Assembly (NCBI RefSeq): GCF_001423245.1
Contig: NZ_LMOH01000026.1
Location: forward strand, 124,001-188,000
Length of the DNA stretch: 64,000 bases
Source of the DNA: Aureimonas sp. Leaf324
GTDB lineage: Bacteria; Pseudomonadota; Alphaproteobacteria; Rhizobiales; Rhizobiaceae
Reading direction: 5' to 3'
The notes beneath the pieces are model-generated. The model ran no database searches and was not told the origin of the DNA. It saw only the letters and a list, made by a program, of their open reading frames with translations. The translations under genes were made by a program, and so were the position numbers. Shown piece after piece: positions 9,038-19,511 of the stretch; positions within the stretch are counted from its first letter, which is position 1; each line of letters starts with the position of its first letter.

Positions 9038-9175
9038 CTAGATGGTTCCCATCAGCCCGGTGATACCGATCACGATCAGGTAGATCGCGACGATATAGTT
9101 CAGGAGGCGCGGCATCAGGAGGATCAGAATGCCGGCGATCAACGCCGTGATCGGCTGGATCGTGATGATATCCAT
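9038..9175 (-). CDS. DUF3096 small membrane protein
   Basis: A 45-residue protein that is almost wholly hydrophobic, with two membrane segments (about residues 8-22 and 25-42) joined by a short MPRLLN turn. This matches the DUF3096 family of small inner-membrane proteins of unknown function common in Proteobacteria. It starts at 9175 (minus strand), just after the 3-hydroxybutyrate dehydrogenase gene, and may be co-transcribed with it. No function can be assigned. Confidence 0.75.
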   Translation of the reverse strand: MDIITIQPITALIAGILILLMPRLLNYIVAIYLIVIGITGLMGTI

Positions 9176-9198
9176 GGTCGTCTCCGAAAGCCTGGGGC

Positions 9199-9978
9199 TC
9201 AGCCCATATACCAGCCGTGGCTGGCGGTGATCGACTGGCCGGTGAGCGCAGCCGAACGGAAGCCGGCAAGGAAAACGGCGAGCGCCGCGACGTCTTCCAG
9301 CGTCGTGAACTCGCCGTCCACGGTGCGTCCGAGCATCACGTTCTTGACGACCTCCTCCTCCGAGATGCCGAGGTCGCGGGCCTGCTCGGGAATCTGCTTC
9401 TCGACGAGCGGCGTGCGTACGAAGCCGGGGCAGATGACGTTGGAGCGCACGCCGTGCTTGCCGCCCTCCTTCGCCATGGTACGCGCGAGGCCGAGAATGC
9501 CGTGTTTGGCGGCGACGTAGGCGCTTTTCAGCGCCGAGGCCTCGTGGCTGTGCACCGAGCCCATGTAGATCAACGCGCCGGACTTGCGGGGATACATGTG
9601 CCGCACGGCGGCCTTGGTCAGCAGGAATGATCCGCCAAGATGGATGTCGACCACGCGGCGGAACTCCTCGTAGGGGAACTCCTCGATCGGGTGGACGATC
9701 TGGATGCCCGCATTGGCCACCATCGCGTCGAGACGCCCGAAGCGCTCGGCGATCCGATCGACGCCGGCGTTCACCATCGCCTCGTCGGTGACGTCCATCG
9801 TCACCGCCAGAGCCGTCCCGCCGGCGGCCTCGATCTCGGCGGCGACCTTCTCCGCCCCGTCCGCGGCAATATCGGCGATCCCGACGCTCGCGCCCTCGCG
9901 CGCAAAGGCCAGCGCGATCGCCCGGCCGATGCCCGACCCCGCGCCCGTGACCACCGCGACCTGTCCCTGAAGCTGCAT
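9199..9978 (-). CDS. bdhA: 3-hydroxybutyrate dehydrogenase (SDR family)
   Basis: A short-chain dehydrogenase of 259 residues that would interconvert 3-hydroxybutyrate and acetoacetate with NAD, in polyhydroxybutyrate or ketone body turnover. The cofactor motif TGAGSGIG is near residues 11-18, NAG is in VANAGIQ, and the catalytic Ser-Tyr-Lys are in the [21 protein letters not shown] region. [20 protein letters not shown] is characteristic of BdhA. The start at 9978 gives the standard [13 protein letters not shown]-terminus; the upstream extension to 10059 is not SDR-like. Substrate assignment rests on family resemblance. Confidence 0.85.
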   Translation of the reverse strand: MQLQGQVAVVTGAGSGIGRAIALAFAREGASVGIADIAADGAEKVAAEIEAAGGTALAVTMDVTDEAMVNAGVDRIAERFGRLDAMVANAGIQIVHPIEEFPYEEFRRVVDIHLGGSFLLTKAAVRHMYPRKSGALIYMGSVHSHEASALKSAYVAAKHGILGLARTMAKEGGKHGVRSNVICPGFVRTPLVEKQIPEQARDLGISEEEVVKNVMLGRTVDGEFTTLEDVAALAVFLAGFRSAALTGQSITASHGWYMG

Positions 9979-10139
9979 GACGCCCGTTCCCTGCCGGCTC
10001 TCGATGCCGCAGATGATAGAAGCCCGGGAGCCGGCGAACAGCCCCGCCGTCCTCGCCAAACGACGCCTCGATACTCGCGCGCACGCCGTTCCCGCTTTAT
10101 AAGCGCCGCAACATGGCGCTCGGACAGGGAACGGTTTCG

Positions 10140-11042
10140 ATGGCAGCGACGAGGATCGACGGCAAGGCGGTGGCCGAGGACGTGCTGGCGACGGTGAAGC
10201 GGGCCGCCGCCGACCTCGAATCGCGCCGGGGCGTCAAGCCGGGGCTTGCCGTGGTGCTGGTCGGCGAGGATCCCGCAAGCCAGGTCTATGTCGGCTCCAA
10301 GGGGCGCATGGCCCGGGAATGCGGCTTCCACTCCGTCACCCACACGCTGCCCGCCGACGTGCCGCAGGCCGACCTCCTCGCCCTGATCGACCGGCTCAAC
10401 GCCGATCCCGCCATCCACGGCATTCTCCAGCAGCTGCCGCTGCCCAAGGGCCTCGACGCCGACGCCGTCGTCGGCCGCATCCATCCGGACAAGGACGTCG
10501 ACGGCCTCACCGTCGTCAATGCCGGGCGGCTCGCGTCGGGCCTCGCAGGCGAAGCCTTCGTGCCCTGCACGCCCGCCGGCTGCATGGTGATGCTGCGCCG
10601 GGTGCTGGGCGACGACCTGTCGGGCCAGCGGGCCGTCGTCGTCGGCCGCTCCAACCTCGTGGGCAAGCCGATGGCGCAGCTCCTCCTTCTCGCCAACGCC
10701 ACCGTCACCGTTGCCCACTCTCGCACGAAGGACCTGCCCGCCCTTTGCCGCGAGGCCGACATCCTCGTCGCCGCGATCGGCCGCCCGCAGGCGCTCGGCC
10801 CCGACTGCATCAAGCCGGGCGCTGTCGTCATCGACGTCGGCATCAATCGGATCGACGCGCCCGAGCGCGGCGAAGGCAAGACCCGTCTCGTCGGCGACGT
10901 CGCCTACGAGCCCGCCAGCCAGATTGCTTCGGCCATCACGCCCGTTCCCGGCGGCGTCGGCCCGATGACCATCGCCATGCTCATGGCCAACACCGTCACC
11001 GCCGCCTACCGCGCGGCCGGCGAGACGCCATCGACGTTCTGA
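10140..11042 (+). CDS. folD: Bifunctional methylenetetrahydrofolate dehydrogenase / methenyl-THF cyclohydrolase
   Basis: FolD interconverts 5,10-methylene-THF and 10-formyl-THF in one-carbon metabolism. It has 300 residues. Family motifs are [14 protein letters not shown] (the lysine is the cyclohydrolase catalytic residue), QLPLPKGLD, the DKDVDGL loop and the C-terminal [14 protein letters not shown] signature. The start at 10140 is preceded by AGGGA nine bases upstream; an in-frame ATG at 10113 would put this site inside the gene. It is followed by a structured intergenic repeat and converges on grpE. Confidence 0.96.
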   Translation: MAATRIDGKAVAEDVLATVKRAAADLESRRGVKPGLAVVLVGEDPASQVYVGSKGRMARECGFHSVTHTLPADVPQADLLALIDRLNADPAIHGILQQLPLPKGLDADAVVGRIHPDKDVDGLTVVNAGRLASGLAGEAFVPCTPAGCMVMLRRVLGDDLSGQRAVVVGRSNLVGKPMAQLLLLANATVTVAHSRTKDLPALCREADILVAAIGRPQALGPDCIKPGAVVIDVGINRIDAPERGEGKTRLVGDVAYEPASQIASAITPVPGGVGPMTIAMLMANTVTAAYRAAGETPSTF

Positions 11043-11061
11043 GGGTCGCGGCGAGGATCGG

Positions 11062-11227
11062 CGGGGCTGCCGCCCCGGTCCCCGCTCGGGAAGGAATTCC
11101 CGAGCCCTTCTTTCTCTTTGACATCAAAACGGGGCCGGCGGCCCCCTTTTTGATGTCACCCAAGATGGGGGTCCAGGGGAATCATTCCCCTGGCGGGGTG
11201 CAGGGGCAGCGCCCCTGCTGCACCCCC
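11062..11227. repeat. Multi-hairpin intergenic element, copy 1
   Basis: Read on the plus strand this spacer forms five hairpins: H1 CGGGGC/GCCCCG (11062-11077); H2 CTCGGGAA/TTCCCGAG (11085-11104); H3, a long stem GACATCAAAA...TTTTGATGTC with an inner GGGGCC/GGCCCC (11120-11157); H4 CCAGGGGAA-TCA-TTCCCCTGG (11173-11193); and H5 GCAGGGGC-AGC-GCCCCTGC (11200-11218). A second copy lies at 19512-19698. H1 and H5 are identical between copies, whereas H2-H4 differ but stay paired. It sits between the convergent folD and grpE genes and could act as a two-way terminator. H3 has a T-rich 3' arm. Confidence 0.85.
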
Positions 11228-11237
11228 GGCCGCGCCC

Positions 11238-11978
11238 TCAGGCGTCCTTGGTGCTCTCGTCCGGCACGCCCGGCTTGGTGTCGACGCCGGCGGCGGGCGC
11301 CGCGCCCTTGGGGCCGCCCTTCGACACGCCGACGAGGGCGGGGCGGAGGACGCGCTCGCCGATGGCGTAGCCTTCCTGGACGACCTGCACCACGGTGTTC
11401 GCCGGCAGATCCGGGTTCGGGATTTCGAACATCGCCTGGTGGAAGTTCGGGTCGAAGCGCTGGTTGAGCGGCTCGAGCCTTTTCACGCCGTGGCGCTCCA
11501 TGGCCGAGAGCATGGAGCGGCCGGTCATCTCGACGCCTTCGACAAGGGCGGTGAAGCCGGCGTCGCCGCTCTCGCGCGCGCCGGCCGGCAGGGCCTGGAT
11601 GGCGCGGTCGAGATTGTCCGACACCGAAAGCATGTCGCGGGCGAAGTTTGCGACCGCGAACTGGCGCGCGTCCTTGATCTCGCGCTCGGTGCGACGACGC
11701 AGGTTTTCCATGTCGGCGGCCAGACGCAGAAGGCGGTCCTTGACGTCGGCGTTCTCGACCTCGAGTTCGGCGATCCGGGCGCGATCCGCCTCGGAGGCCT
11801 GATGGCCGCCCCAGGTCGGCACCGTCTCGTCATCGCCCGTCGGCGTCTCGATGTGCGGCGCGTTCATGTCGCCGGCGGTCGCCCCGGCGCTGCCGCCGCC
11901 CTTGAAGAAGGCCTGTCCGCCCGTCGTCGCCGCCTCGCCCTGGCGTTCGCCTGCCGTCTTGTCAGTGTCGCTCGTCAT
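11238..11978 (-). CDS. grpE: Nucleotide exchange factor GrpE
   Basis: The co-chaperone that releases ADP from DnaK. It has 246 residues, longer than E. coli GrpE because of a disordered N-terminal region (about 1-70, Gly/Ala/Asp rich) and a C-terminal tail ([12 protein letters not shown] onward). The long dimerisation helix ([26 protein letters not shown] in outline, about 71-100) and the beta-domain with [11 protein letters not shown] and [23 protein letters not shown] are clear. A ribosome binding site AAGGAG lies just upstream. It follows hrcA on the same strand with about 120 bp between them; that gap holds a 9-bp-stem hairpin at 12022-12046. Confidence 0.95.
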   Translation of the reverse strand: MTSDTDKTAGERQGEAATTGGQAFFKGGGSAGATAGDMNAPHIETPTGDDETVPTWGGHQASEADRARIAELEVENADVKDRLLRLAADMENLRRRTEREIKDARQFAVANFARDMLSVSDNLDRAIQALPAGARESGDAGFTALVEGVEMTGRSMLSAMERHGVKRLEPLNQRFDPNFHQAMFEIPNPDLPANTVVQVVQEGYAIGERVLRPALVGVSKGGPKGAAPAAGVDTKPGVPDESTKDA

Positions 11979-12021
11979 CGAAGAGGGCGCTCCTTGATCA
12001 TGGAAAATCGGGCCTGTTCCC

Positions 12022-12046
12022 GCCGTCGACGCGATGGGTCGACGGC
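12022..12046 (-). other. Stem-loop between hrcA and grpE
   Basis: A perfect 9-bp inverted repeat, GCCGTCGAC / GTCGACGGC, with a 7-base loop. There is no T-run on either side, so it is not a classical terminator. In the hrcA-grpE transcript it could be a processing or stability element; that is inference. Confidence 0.4.
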
Positions 12047-12099
12047 CGTCGCGGCCGGGAATGGGTCGGTGCGGGATATCGAATGGGGCGGGCGGAAAA

Positions 12100-13227
12100 T
12101 CAAGGCCGGCGGGGCGGCGCGGTGCCCGAAAGAAGGCGCGAGACGAGCCGAGCGGTGTAGTCCACCATCGGCACGATGCGCCGGTAGTTGAGGCGCGTCG
12201 GGCCGATCACCCCGACGGCGCCGATCACCCGGTCGTCGCCGTCGCTGTAGGGCGCGATCACGAGCGACGAGCCCGACATGGAGAACAGCTTGTTCTCCGA
12301 CCCGATGAAGATGCGCACGCCGTTGCCGGCTTCGGCGAGGTCGATGAGCTCCATGATCGAGCTCTTCGATTCGAGGTCGTCGAAGAGGTGGCGAAGACGT
12401 TCGAGGTCGGGCGCCGCGGTGACGCTGTCGAGAAGGTTGGCGCGACCGCGCACGATGAGGCGGGACGGCGTGCCCGCGCCCTCGCCCGACCACACGGCGA
12501 GCCCCGCCTCGACGAGTTCCTGCGACAGGCGGTCGAGCGCGCGGGCGGTGTCGTCCTTCAGGGCGGCGATGCGCGCGCGCGCCTCGCCGAGCGTGCGCCC
12601 GACGACATGGGCGTTCAGGAAGTTGGCGGCTTCCAAGAGCTGCGAGGCGGTGATGCCGGGCGTCAGCTCGAGGACGCGGTTCTCGACCTCGCCGTTCTCG
12701 CCGACGAGCACCACCAGCGCGCGCGTCGCGTCGAGGCGCACGAACTCGATGTGCTTCAGCCGGATGTCGGCCTTGGAGGCGAGGACGATCCCCGCCCCGC
12801 GCGACAGGCCGGACAGAAGCTGCGAGGCCTCGGTCAGAAGCGCGTCGACGGGGCGGCGCTCGCCTTCGGCCCGCACGCGCTCCTCGATCTCCAGGCGCTC
12901 GCGCTCCGGTAGGTCGCCGGTTTCGAGGAAGGCGTCGACGAAGAAGCGCAGGCCGATCTCGGTCGGCAGGCGTCCGGCCGAGACGTGCGGCGCGTAGATG
13001 AGACCGAGCGCCTCGAGATCCGACATGACGTTGCGGATCGAAGCGGGCGAAAGCTGGTTGGTCAGGAGGCGCGACAGGTTGCGCGAGCCGACCGGCTCGC
13101 CCGATTCGAGATAGCTGTCGACGATCAGCCGGAAGATCTCGCGCGAGCGCTCGTCGAGCGCCTGCCCGAGATCGAGGCGCCGATCCAGGGGATCGCGCGG
13201 GAGGGAATGCGAGGGACCGATCTTCAT
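12100..13227 (-). CDS. hrcA: Heat-inducible transcriptional repressor HrcA
   Basis: HrcA represses groESL-type operons through the CIRCE operator and is itself kept active by GroE. It has 375 residues. The N-terminal winged helix contains [22 protein letters not shown] in outline and [19 protein letters not shown] (about residues 28-77). A GAF-like dimerisation/inserted domain follows, and the C-terminal [13 protein letters not shown] stretch is typical. The start at 13227 gives [10 protein letters not shown]; the frame runs on to 13443 without HrcA-like sequence and through the promoter. An RpoH-like promoter lies directly upstream. No CIRCE element (TTAGCACTC-N9-GAGTGCTAA) was found in this window. 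Confidence 0.95.
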   Translation of the reverse strand: MKIGPSHSLPRDPLDRRLDLGQALDERSREIFRLIVDSYLESGEPVGSRNLSRLLTNQLSPASIRNVMSDLEALGLIYAPHVSAGRLPTEIGLRFFVDAFLETGDLPERERLEIEERVRAEGERRPVDALLTEASQLLSGLSRGAGIVLASKADIRLKHIEFVRLDATRALVVLVGENGEVENRVLELTPGITASQLLEAANFLNAHVVGRTLGEARARIAALKDDTARALDRLSQELVEAGLAVWSGEGAGTPSRLIVRGRANLLDSVTAAPDLERLRHLFDDLESKSSIMELIDLAEAGNGVRIFIGSENKLFSMSGSSLVIAPYSDGDDRVIGAVGVIGPTRLNYRRIVPMVDYTARLVSRLLSGTAPPRRP

Positions 13228-13239
13228 GACGGTCCCGAA

Positions 13240-13267
13240 TATATGGATCGGCGCGGGCCCGGCCAAG
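13240..13267 (-). promoter_or_regulatory. Putative RpoH (sigma-32) promoter for hrcA-grpE
   Basis: On the minus strand CTTG (complement of 13264-13267) is followed after 17 bases by CCATAT (ending at 13241), matching the alphaproteobacterial heat-shock sigma consensus CTTG-N17-CyTATnT. The same CTTG-N17-yCATAT arrangement occurs upstream of dnaK at 35923-35950. It lies 13 bases from the hrcA start, so the leader would be very short. Confidence 0.6.
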
Positions 13268-13396
13268 CGCCGCGATGGCGCAGGCACCGGGAAATCGCGG
13301 GACCGGCCCTCGGGACGGGCGGGACCGCGACCGTGGTCCCCGGAGCGATCCGATCTAGCTAGACAGGACCGAAACCCGACAGGACGCGACGCCCCC

Positions 13397-14140
13397 ATGG
13401 AACCCCTCGAACTCCAGCACGGCGACCTGACGCTTCGCGGCACGCGCTATCCTGGCGGCCGTGCCGGTCATGTCCTCCTCGCGCACGGCTTCTCCAACAA
13501 CCGCATGGGCAACAACCGCATGTTCGTCGAACTGGCCCGAGCGCTGGCGGCCAAGGGCTTCGACGTCATGAGCTTCGACCGCGCCGGCCATGGCGAGAGC
13601 GACGGCCGCTTCTTTGACGTGAACGTGCCGGACGAACTGGAGCAGCTGTCGGCCATGTGCGACCTCGCGCCCCGTCCGGTGCATCTCGTCGGCCACTCGC
13701 TGGGCGGAATGGAATCGGCGACGCTGGCCGGCCGCCGGCCCGATCGGATCGCGAGCCTCACCCTCCTCGCCCCGGCCGCGGCGAGCGTCGACGAGGTGGC
13801 GGACGGCAAGATCCTGGGGCGGCCCTACGGGTCGATCCTCGCCGGCGAGCCGTTCGACGTGAACGGCCAGGCGATCGGCCCAGCCTTCGTGCGCGGCATG
13901 AAGGGATACGACGCCTATGCGGGCCTTTCCGGCTATCGCGGCCCCGTCTTCCTCCATCACGGCGAGGCCGACGAGGTGGTGTCGTTCCGCTATGCCGAGC
14001 GCTATCGCGAGGTCTGGCCGCAGGCCCGGCTGACGTCCTATCCCGGCGGCGACCACGGCTGGCAAAGGCTCCCCTTGCGCGAGCGGCTGATCGAGACGTG
14101 CGTGCGCGAGATCGCCGAGGTCGCCGCGCAGGCGAGCTGA
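13397..14140 (+). CDS. Alpha/beta hydrolase (serine hydrolase)
   Basis: A 247-residue single-domain alpha/beta hydrolase. The oxyanion region is [12 protein letters not shown], the nucleophile elbow GHSLGG places the catalytic Ser at residue 101, the acid is probably the Asp in HHGEADEVV, and the catalytic His is in [17 protein letters not shown] is the usual strand-4 motif. It resembles lysophospholipase/esterase-like enzymes, but the substrate cannot be inferred. The ATG at 13397 is preferred to the frame's earlier codons, which overlap the hrcA promoter. It is probably transcribed divergently from hrcA. Confidence 0.8.
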   Translation: MEPLELQHGDLTLRGTRYPGGRAGHVLLAHGFSNNRMGNNRMFVELARALAAKGFDVMSFDRAGHGESDGRFFDVNVPDELEQLSAMCDLAPRPVHLVGHSLGGMESATLAGRRPDRIASLTLLAPAAASVDEVADGKILGRPYGSILAGEPFDVNGQAIGPAFVRGMKGYDAYAGLSGYRGPVFLHHGEADEVVSFRYAERYREVWPQARLTSYPGGDHGWQRLPLRERLIETCVREIAEVAAQAS

Positions 14141-14248
14141 CGGGCGCTCGCTCAAGGGCCGGCGGCGCATAATCGGCGCCGCCGCTTCCGGTCGCCGATG
14201 GTATGCGTTAAGGAGACCGCAACACCTTCCAGCCCGAGCGGACACTCC

Positions 14249-14968
14249 ATGCGGCCTTCCAAACGCCAGAACGACGAATTGCGGCCCGTCTCGCTGGAGC
14301 GCGGCGTCTCGCGCCATGCCGAGGGCTCCTGCCTCGTCAAGTTCGGCGATACGCATGTGCTCTGCGCCGCCAGCCTCGAGGAACGCGTCCCCGGCTGGCT
14401 GAAGAACACCGGCAAGGGCTGGGTCACGGCCGAATACGGGATGCTGCCGCGCGCCACGGGCGAGCGCATGCGCCGCGAGGCGGCCGCCGGCAAGCAGTCC
14501 GGCCGCACGCAGGAAATCCAGCGCCTGATCGGCCGCTCGCTTCGCGCCGTGGTCAACCTCCAGGCGCTCGGCGAGCGCCAGATCACCATCGACTGCGACG
14601 TGATCCAGGCCGACGGCGGCACGCGCACGGCCGCCATCACCGGCGCCTTTGTCGCCCTGTCGGACTGCCTCGCCTGGATGGAGACGCGCGGCATGGTGAA
14701 GCGCGACGCGGTCCTGAAGGACCATGTCGCCGCCATCTCCTGCGGCATCCATCAGGGCACGCCGGTGCTCGATCTCGACTATCTCGAGGACTCGGCCGCC
14801 GAGACGGACGCCAACTTCGTGATGACCGGGCGCGGCGGCATCGTCGAGATCCAGGGCACGGCCGAGGGCGAGCCGTTCTCGCGTGCCGAGCTCGACGCGC
14901 TCCTGGGGCTGGCCGACGCCGGCATCCGACAGCTCGTCGAGCATCAGAAGGCGGTGCTCGGCGCCTGA
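14249..14968 (+). CDS. rph: Ribonuclease PH
   Basis: A phosphorolytic 3'-5' exoribonuclease that trims tRNA 3' ends. It has 239 residues, the usual length. The N-terminus [14 protein letters not shown] is standard, and [15 protein letters not shown] and [22 protein letters not shown]-type motifs (here [17 protein letters not shown]) are present. The start at 14249 fits the family; the frame's extension to 14198 does not. In alphaproteobacteria rph is commonly followed by rdgB and hemW, as here. Confidence 0.96.
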   Translation: MRPSKRQNDELRPVSLERGVSRHAEGSCLVKFGDTHVLCAASLEERVPGWLKNTGKGWVTAEYGMLPRATGERMRREAAAGKQSGRTQEIQRLIGRSLRAVVNLQALGERQITIDCDVIQADGGTRTAAITGAFVALSDCLAWMETRGMVKRDAVLKDHVAAISCGIHQGTPVLDLDYLEDSAAETDANFVMTGRGGIVEIQGTAEGEPFSRAELDALLGLADAGIRQLVEHQKAVLGA

Positions 14969-15000
14969 GCCGGGCCCCTCGAACGGAAGCGGTTTTCGCC

Positions 15001-15654
15001 ATGACGCATGACCTGCCCCTCGACCCGGCCAACGGCCCGCTGCTGGTCGCCAGCCACAACGCCGGCAAGATCGCGGAATTTCGCGAGCTCCTGGCGCCGC
15101 TCGGCTTCGAGGTCGTGTCGGCGGCGGACAAGGGGCTGCCCGAGCCCGAGGAGACCGGCACGACCTTCGAGGAGAACGCCCGGATCAAGGCGCTGGCGGC
15201 CGCCCGCGCCACCGGCCTTCCCGCGCTGTCGGACGATTCGGGGCTGGCGGTCGACGCGCTGGGCGGCGATCCCGGCATCTACTCGGCGCGCTGGGCAGGC
15301 CCCGCCAAGGACTTCACCATGGCCATGCGCCAGATCGAGGAGAAGCTCGAGGCGGCCGGCGCCGCGACGCCCGACCGGCGTACCGGCCGTTTCGTCGCCG
15401 TCCTCAGCCTTGCCTTCCCCGACGGCCAGACGCGCGAATTCCGCGGCGAGATCGAAGGCACGATCGTCTGGCCGCCGCGCGGAAGCCTCGGCTTCGGCTA
15501 CGACCCCTGCTTCCTGCCCGAGAACGAGACGCGCACCTTCGGCGAGATGCCTTCGCACGAGAAGCACGGCTGGGTGCCCGGCCAGGAAACGGCCCTGTCG
15601 CACCGCGCCCGCGCCTTCCGGCTCTTCGCGCGGGAAGCGCTCGGGGTCTCGTGA
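15001..15654 (+). CDS. rdgB: dITP/XTP pyrophosphatase (non-canonical purine NTP pyrophosphatase)
   Basis: It hydrolyses ITP, dITP and XTP to monophosphates, clearing deaminated purines from the nucleotide pool. It has 217 residues. Family motifs include [15 protein letters not shown] near residues 17-31, [35 protein letters not shown] (catalytic Asp pair) and GFGYDPCF. Its last 4 bases (GTGA) overlap the hemW start, so the two are probably coupled. Confidence 0.96.
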   Translation: MTHDLPLDPANGPLLVASHNAGKIAEFRELLAPLGFEVVSAADKGLPEPEETGTTFEENARIKALAAARATGLPALSDDSGLAVDALGGDPGIYSARWAGPAKDFTMAMRQIEEKLEAAGAATPDRRTGRFVAVLSLAFPDGQTREFRGEIEGTIVWPPRGSLGFGYDPCFLPENETRTFGEMPSHEKHGWVPGQETALSHRARAFRLFAREALGVS

Positions 15655-16850
15655 GCCTCGCCCTGCGCCCCCTGTCGGCGATCCGGCCCTACACGCCGCC
15701 GGCCGGCGATCCCGGCTTCGGGGTCTACGTCCATTGGCCCTTCTGCGCCGCCAAGTGCCCGTATTGCGACTTCAACAGCCACGTCCGCCACGAGCCGGTG
15801 GACCAGGCGCGCTATGTCGCCGCCTTCCGGCGCGAGCTCGCCGAACAGGCGCGACGCACCGGCGGCGAGACCGTGACCTCGATCTTCCTGGGCGGCGGCA
15901 CGCCGAGCCTGATGGAGCCGGCGACGGTGGGCGCGATCCTCGACGAGATCGCCTCGCTCTGGACCGTGGCCGATGGCGCCGAGATCACGCTGGAGGCCAA
16001 CCCCTCGTCGGTCGAGGCGACACGCTTCCGCGGCTACCGGGCGGCCGGCGTCAACCGCGTCTCGCTCGGCGTGCAGGCGCTGAACGACCAGGACCTGCGC
16101 CGCCTCGGGCGACTACACGACGTCGATCAGGCGCTGGGCGCGATCGGCCTCGCGCGCGAGATCTTCCCGCGCCTCTCCTTCGACCTCATCTACGCCCGCC
16201 CCGGCCAGGGCGTTGCGGCCTGGGAGGCCGAGCTCGCACGGGCGATCGGTCTCGCCGCCGACCACCTGTCGCTCTACCAGCTGACCATCGAGGAGGGCAC
16301 CGCCTTCCATGCCCTGCACAAGGCGGGCAAGCTGACGGTGCCGGACGGAGAGCTTTCGGCCGAACTCTACGAGGCGACACAGCAGATCACCCGCGCGCAC
16401 GGCCTGCCGGCCTACGAGATTTCCAACCACGCCGTGCCGGGCGCGGAATCGCGCCACAACCTCACCTACTGGCGCTACGGCCTCTATGCCGGCGTCGGTC
16501 CCGGCGCCCACGCCCGCCTTCCCGGCCCGGACGGCACGCGCCACGCCGTGTCCAACGAGAAGCATCCCGAAACCTGGCTGCGCATGGTCGAGGACTGGGA
16601 CGCCGGCTTCGTCGAGGATGTCCCGCTCGAGCCGCAGGAGCAGGCGGACGAGCTGATGCTGATGGGCCTGCGGCTCGTCGAGGGTATGGATCTCAGGCGC
16701 TGGCGCGAACTGTCCGGGCGCGACCTCGACGCCGAGACGGTCCGCGAGCTCGCCGGCCACGGCATGGTCGAACGTCTCGGGCCCGACCGCATCCGCGCGA
16801 CGCCGACCGGCATGCTGGTGCTCGACGCCGTGGTGGCGGACCTCGCGTGA
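15651..16850 (+). CDS. hemW: Radical SAM heme chaperone HemW
   Basis: A coproporphyrinogen-III-oxidase-like radical SAM protein now known as a heme chaperone. It has 399 residues from a GTG start. The CX3CX2C cluster motif is in [15 protein letters not shown] (about residues 26-40), where the F-for-Y variant CDFN is typical of HemW; GGGTPSLM is the SAM-binding glycine motif. The C-terminal HemN-type domain is complete. Both ends overlap neighbours by 4 bases (rdgB upstream, the YnfA-type gene downstream), so it is part of a coupled run. Confidence 0.93.
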   Translation: MSLALRPLSAIRPYTPPAGDPGFGVYVHWPFCAAKCPYCDFNSHVRHEPVDQARYVAAFRRELAEQARRTGGETVTSIFLGGGTPSLMEPATVGAILDEIASLWTVADGAEITLEANPSSVEATRFRGYRAAGVNRVSLGVQALNDQDLRRLGRLHDVDQALGAIGLAREIFPRLSFDLIYARPGQGVAAWEAELARAIGLAADHLSLYQLTIEEGTAFHALHKAGKLTVPDGELSAELYEATQQITRAHGLPAYEISNHAVPGAESRHNLTYWRYGLYAGVGPGAHARLPGPDGTRHAVSNEKHPETWLRMVEDWDAGFVEDVPLEPQEQADELMLMGLRLVEGMDLRRWRELSGRDLDAETVRELAGHGMVERLGPDRIRATPTGMLVLDAVVADLA

Positions 16851-17173
16851 CGACGCTCGCCGTCTACGTCATCGCGGCTGTGGCGGAGATCGCCGGCTGC
16901 TTCGCGCTCTGGGCGGTGTTGCGGCTCGACGCCTCGCGCTGGTGGCTGGCTCCCGGCGTCGTTGCGCTCACGCTTTTCGCCTATGCCCTGACGCGCGTCG
17001 ACGCGGAGTTCGCCGGGCGCGCCTATGCCGCCTATGGCGGGGTCTACATCCTCGCCTCGCTCCTGTGGATGTGGGGCGCGGAGGGTGCGCGGCCCGACCG
17101 GTTCGACCTCATCGGCGCTGCGCTCTGCCTCGCGGGTGCGGCCGTCATCCTCTGGGCGCCGAGGGCGGCATGA
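16847..17173 (+). CDS. YnfA family membrane protein (UPF0060)
   Basis: A 108-residue protein with four membrane segments, distantly related to small multidrug resistance transporters. It contains the YnfA signatures [34 protein letters not shown] and [17 protein letters not shown]. The GTG start overlaps the hemW stop (GTGA) and its stop overlaps the rsmI start (ATGA). Transport activity is unproven for most family members. Confidence 0.88.
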   Translation: MTTLAVYVIAAVAEIAGCFALWAVLRLDASRWWLAPGVVALTLFAYALTRVDAEFAGRAYAAYGGVYILASLLWMWGAEGARPDRFDLIGAALCLAGAAVILWAPRAA

Positions 17174-18093
17174 GCGACGAGCCCGTCGCCGAGCCCACGA
17201 TCGCAACCGGCGAGGAGCGCGGCGGCTTCACGATCCGCGACGCCGCCTTCCCCGCCTACCGCCCCGAGCCGGCGCTCTACCTCGTCGCCACTCCGATCGG
17301 GAACCTTGGCGATATCACGCTGCGGGCGCTGGAGATCATCGCGGGCGCCGACGTCCTCGCCTGCGAGGACACGCGCCAGACCGGCAAGCTCCTGCAGCGC
17401 TACGGCATCCGGCGCCGGGCCTGGTCCTATCACGAGCATTCGGCCGAGAGCGCCGACGAGGCGCTGCTTGGCGAGCTCGCCGCCGGGCGCTCCGTCGCCC
17501 TCGTCTCCGACGCCGGCACGCCGCTCGTCTCCGACCCCGGCTACCGGCTCGGACGCGAAGCGATCGCGCGGGGCCTTCCCGTCGTCCCGGTTCCCGGCGC
17601 CTCCGCGCCGCTCGCCGCGCTTCTCGCCTCGGGCCTGCCGTCCGACGCCTTCTTCTTCGCCGGTTTCCTGCCCGCCAAGGAAAGTGGCCGGCGGGCGCGG
17701 CTGGAGGCGCTCGCCCGCATTCCCGGCACGCTCCTGTTCTTCGAGGCGCCGCACCGGATCGCCGACAGTCTCGCCGACATGGCGGATGTGCTGGGCCCGC
17801 GTCCCGCCGCCGTCTGCCGCGAACTCACCAAGGCCTTCGAGACGATCTACCGCGCGCCCCTGCCGGATCTTGCCGCTGAGTTCGCCGCGATGGAGCGGGT
17901 GCGCGGCGAGATCGTCGTCTGCGTCGGCGGCCCCGCCGACGAGGCGGCGGACGCGCCGGCCGATGTCGACGCCATCCTGCGCGGGCTCCTCGCCGAGATG
18001 AAGCCGGCCAAGGCCGCGCAGGAGGCGGTGAAGCTCACCGGCCTCCCCCGCCGCGACCTCTACCAGCGCGCGCTGGCGCTGAAGTCTCCATGA
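17170..18093 (+). CDS. rsmI: 16S rRNA (cytidine(1402)-2'-O)-methyltransferase
   Basis: RsmI methylates the 2'-OH of C1402 in 16S rRNA. It has 307 residues with the tetrapyrrole-methylase fold. Motifs include [42 protein letters not shown] and [16 protein letters not shown], all diagnostic. The N-terminal 35 residues are a variable extension. It overlaps the yraN-like gene by 4 bases; rsmI-yraN adjacency is common in bacteria. Confidence 0.95.
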   Translation: MSDEPVAEPTIATGEERGGFTIRDAAFPAYRPEPALYLVATPIGNLGDITLRALEIIAGADVLACEDTRQTGKLLQRYGIRRRAWSYHEHSAESADEALLGELAAGRSVALVSDAGTPLVSDPGYRLGREAIARGLPVVPVPGASAPLAALLASGLPSDAFFFAGFLPAKESGRRARLEALARIPGTLLFFEAPHRIADSLADMADVLGPRPAAVCRELTKAFETIYRAPLPDLAAEFAAMERVRGEIVVCVGGPADEAADAPADVDAILRGLLAEMKPAKAAQEAVKLTGLPRRDLYQRALALKSP

Positions 18094-18467
18094 AAGCAGC
18101 CGACCGCCTCGCCGAGCGCCGCGCGCGCTTCGCCAAGGGTCATCGCAGCGAGTGGCTGGCGGCCTGGGCACTCCGCCTCAAGGGCTACCGCATACTCGCC
18201 ATCCGCCATCGCACGAGGCTCGGCGAGATCGACATCGTCGCCCGGCGCGGCGATACGGTCGCGATCGTCGAGGTGAAGGCGCGCGCGAGCCTCGAGGCGG
18301 CGCTGGACGCGGTCACGCCCGCCGCGCAGGCCCGCATCGCGCGCGCCGCCGACCTCTGGCTCCAGAAGCAGCGCGACCATGCCCGCCTGTCGCTGCGCTT
18401 CGACATCGTCGCCGTCCTGCCCCGCCGCTGGCCGGTCCACATTCCCAACGCCTGGGCCCCCGCCTGA
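18090..18467 (+). CDS. YraN family protein (UPF0102), endonuclease-like fold
   Basis: A 125-residue member of the YraN family with a restriction-endonuclease-like fold. The conserved [21 protein letters not shown] contains the putative nuclease residues Glu/Asp and E-V-K. The biological role is not established. It starts within the rsmI stop (ATGA). Confidence 0.9.
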   Translation: MKAADRLAERRARFAKGHRSEWLAAWALRLKGYRILAIRHRTRLGEIDIVARRGDTVAIVEVKARASLEAALDAVTPAAQARIARAADLWLQKQRDHARLSLRFDIVAVLPRRWPVHIPNAWAPA

Positions 18468-18495
18468 CCTCCCGAACCCGAAGGCTCCTCTCCGT

Positions 18496-19494
18496 ATGGC
18501 CGACTACGACCTCCTGACGATCGGCAACGCCATCGTCGACATCATCTCCCGCACCGACGATGCCTTCCTCGCCGAAGCCGGCATCGAGAAGGGCGCGATG
18601 ACGCTGATCGACGCCGCCCGCGCCGAGGAGCTCTACGGCAGGATGGGCCCCGCCACCGAAATGTCGGGCGGCAGCGCCGGCAACACGGTGGCCGGCCTCG
18701 TCTCGCTCGGCGGCACCGGCGCCTATTTCGGCAAGGTGGCGGACGATCAGCTCGGCCGCATCTTTGCCCACGACATCCGCTCGCTCGGCATCCGCTACGA
18801 GACGGCGCCGCTCGCAGACACGCCGCCGACCGCCCGCTCGATGATCCTCGTCACGCCCGACGGCGAACGGTCGATGAACACCTATCTCGGCGCCTGCGTC
18901 GAGCTGTCGCCCGAGGACGTCGTTGAGGAGATCGTCGCCGCCGCCCGCGTCACCTATTTCGAGGGCTACCTCTGGGATCCGCCGCGCGCCAAGGACGCGA
19001 TCCTCCAGGCCGCCCGGATCGCCCACGCCCACGGGCGCGAGGTCGCGATGACGCTGTCGGACAGTTTCTGCGTCCACCGCTACCGCGCCGAGTTCCTCGA
19101 CCTCATGCGGTCCGGCACCGTCGACATCGTCTTCGCCAACGAGCCCGAGGCGCTGGCCCTCTACCAGACCGAGATCCTCGAGGAAGCGCTCCACCATCTC
19201 GGCCAGGATTCAAGGCGCCTCGCCGTCGTCACCCGCGGTGCCGAAGGCTGCGTGGTGGTCGAGGGCGCCAGCCGGCAGGCCTTCCCCGCGACCGTCGTCC
19301 CCGACGTCGTCGACACGACGGGCGCCGGCGACCTCTTCGCCTCGGGCTTCCTGCGCGGATACACAGCCGGCCTCCCTCACGACCGGTCCGCCCGCCTCGG
19401 CGCCATCGCCGCCGGCCACATCATCGCGCAGATCGGCCCCCGCCCGCAGACACCGCTCGCCGCTCTGCCGGAGGTCCGGGCGATCCTGGGGTAG
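18496..19494 (+). CDS. PfkB-family carbohydrate/nucleoside kinase (adenosine kinase-like)
   Basis: A ribokinase/PfkB family enzyme of 332 residues. The N-terminal signature is GGSAGNTVAGLVSLGG (about residues 55-70), and the C-terminal signature DTTGAGDLFASGFLRGY carries the catalytic Asp and anion hole. Alphaproteobacterial proteins of this length and N-terminus (MADYDLLTIGNAIVDII) are usually annotated adenosine kinase; the substrate is not certain. Its end is followed by copy 2 of the multi-hairpin element and the convergent comM. Confidence 0.85.
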   Translation: MADYDLLTIGNAIVDIISRTDDAFLAEAGIEKGAMTLIDAARAEELYGRMGPATEMSGGSAGNTVAGLVSLGGTGAYFGKVADDQLGRIFAHDIRSLGIRYETAPLADTPPTARSMILVTPDGERSMNTYLGACVELSPEDVVEEIVAAARVTYFEGYLWDPPRAKDAILQAARIAHAHGREVAMTLSDSFCVHRYRAEFLDLMRSGTVDIVFANEPEALALYQTEILEEALHHLGQDSRRLAVVTRGAEGCVVVEGASRQAFPATVVPDVVDTTGAGDLFASGFLRGYTAGLPHDRSARLGAIAAGHIIAQIGPRPQTPLAALPEVRAILG

Positions 19495-19511
19495 GTGCAG
19501 ATGGGACGTTG

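Noticed and set aside
11979-12110. CTTGAT...CCCCATTC as an RpoH promoter for grpE
   Set aside because: The spacing is about 11 bases, too short for sigma-32, and grpE can be transcribed from the hrcA promoter.
12000-12200. CIRCE operator near hrcA or dnaK
   Set aside because: No TTAGCACTC-N9-GAGTGCTAA-like sequence was found upstream of hrcA, grpE, dnaK or dnaJ.
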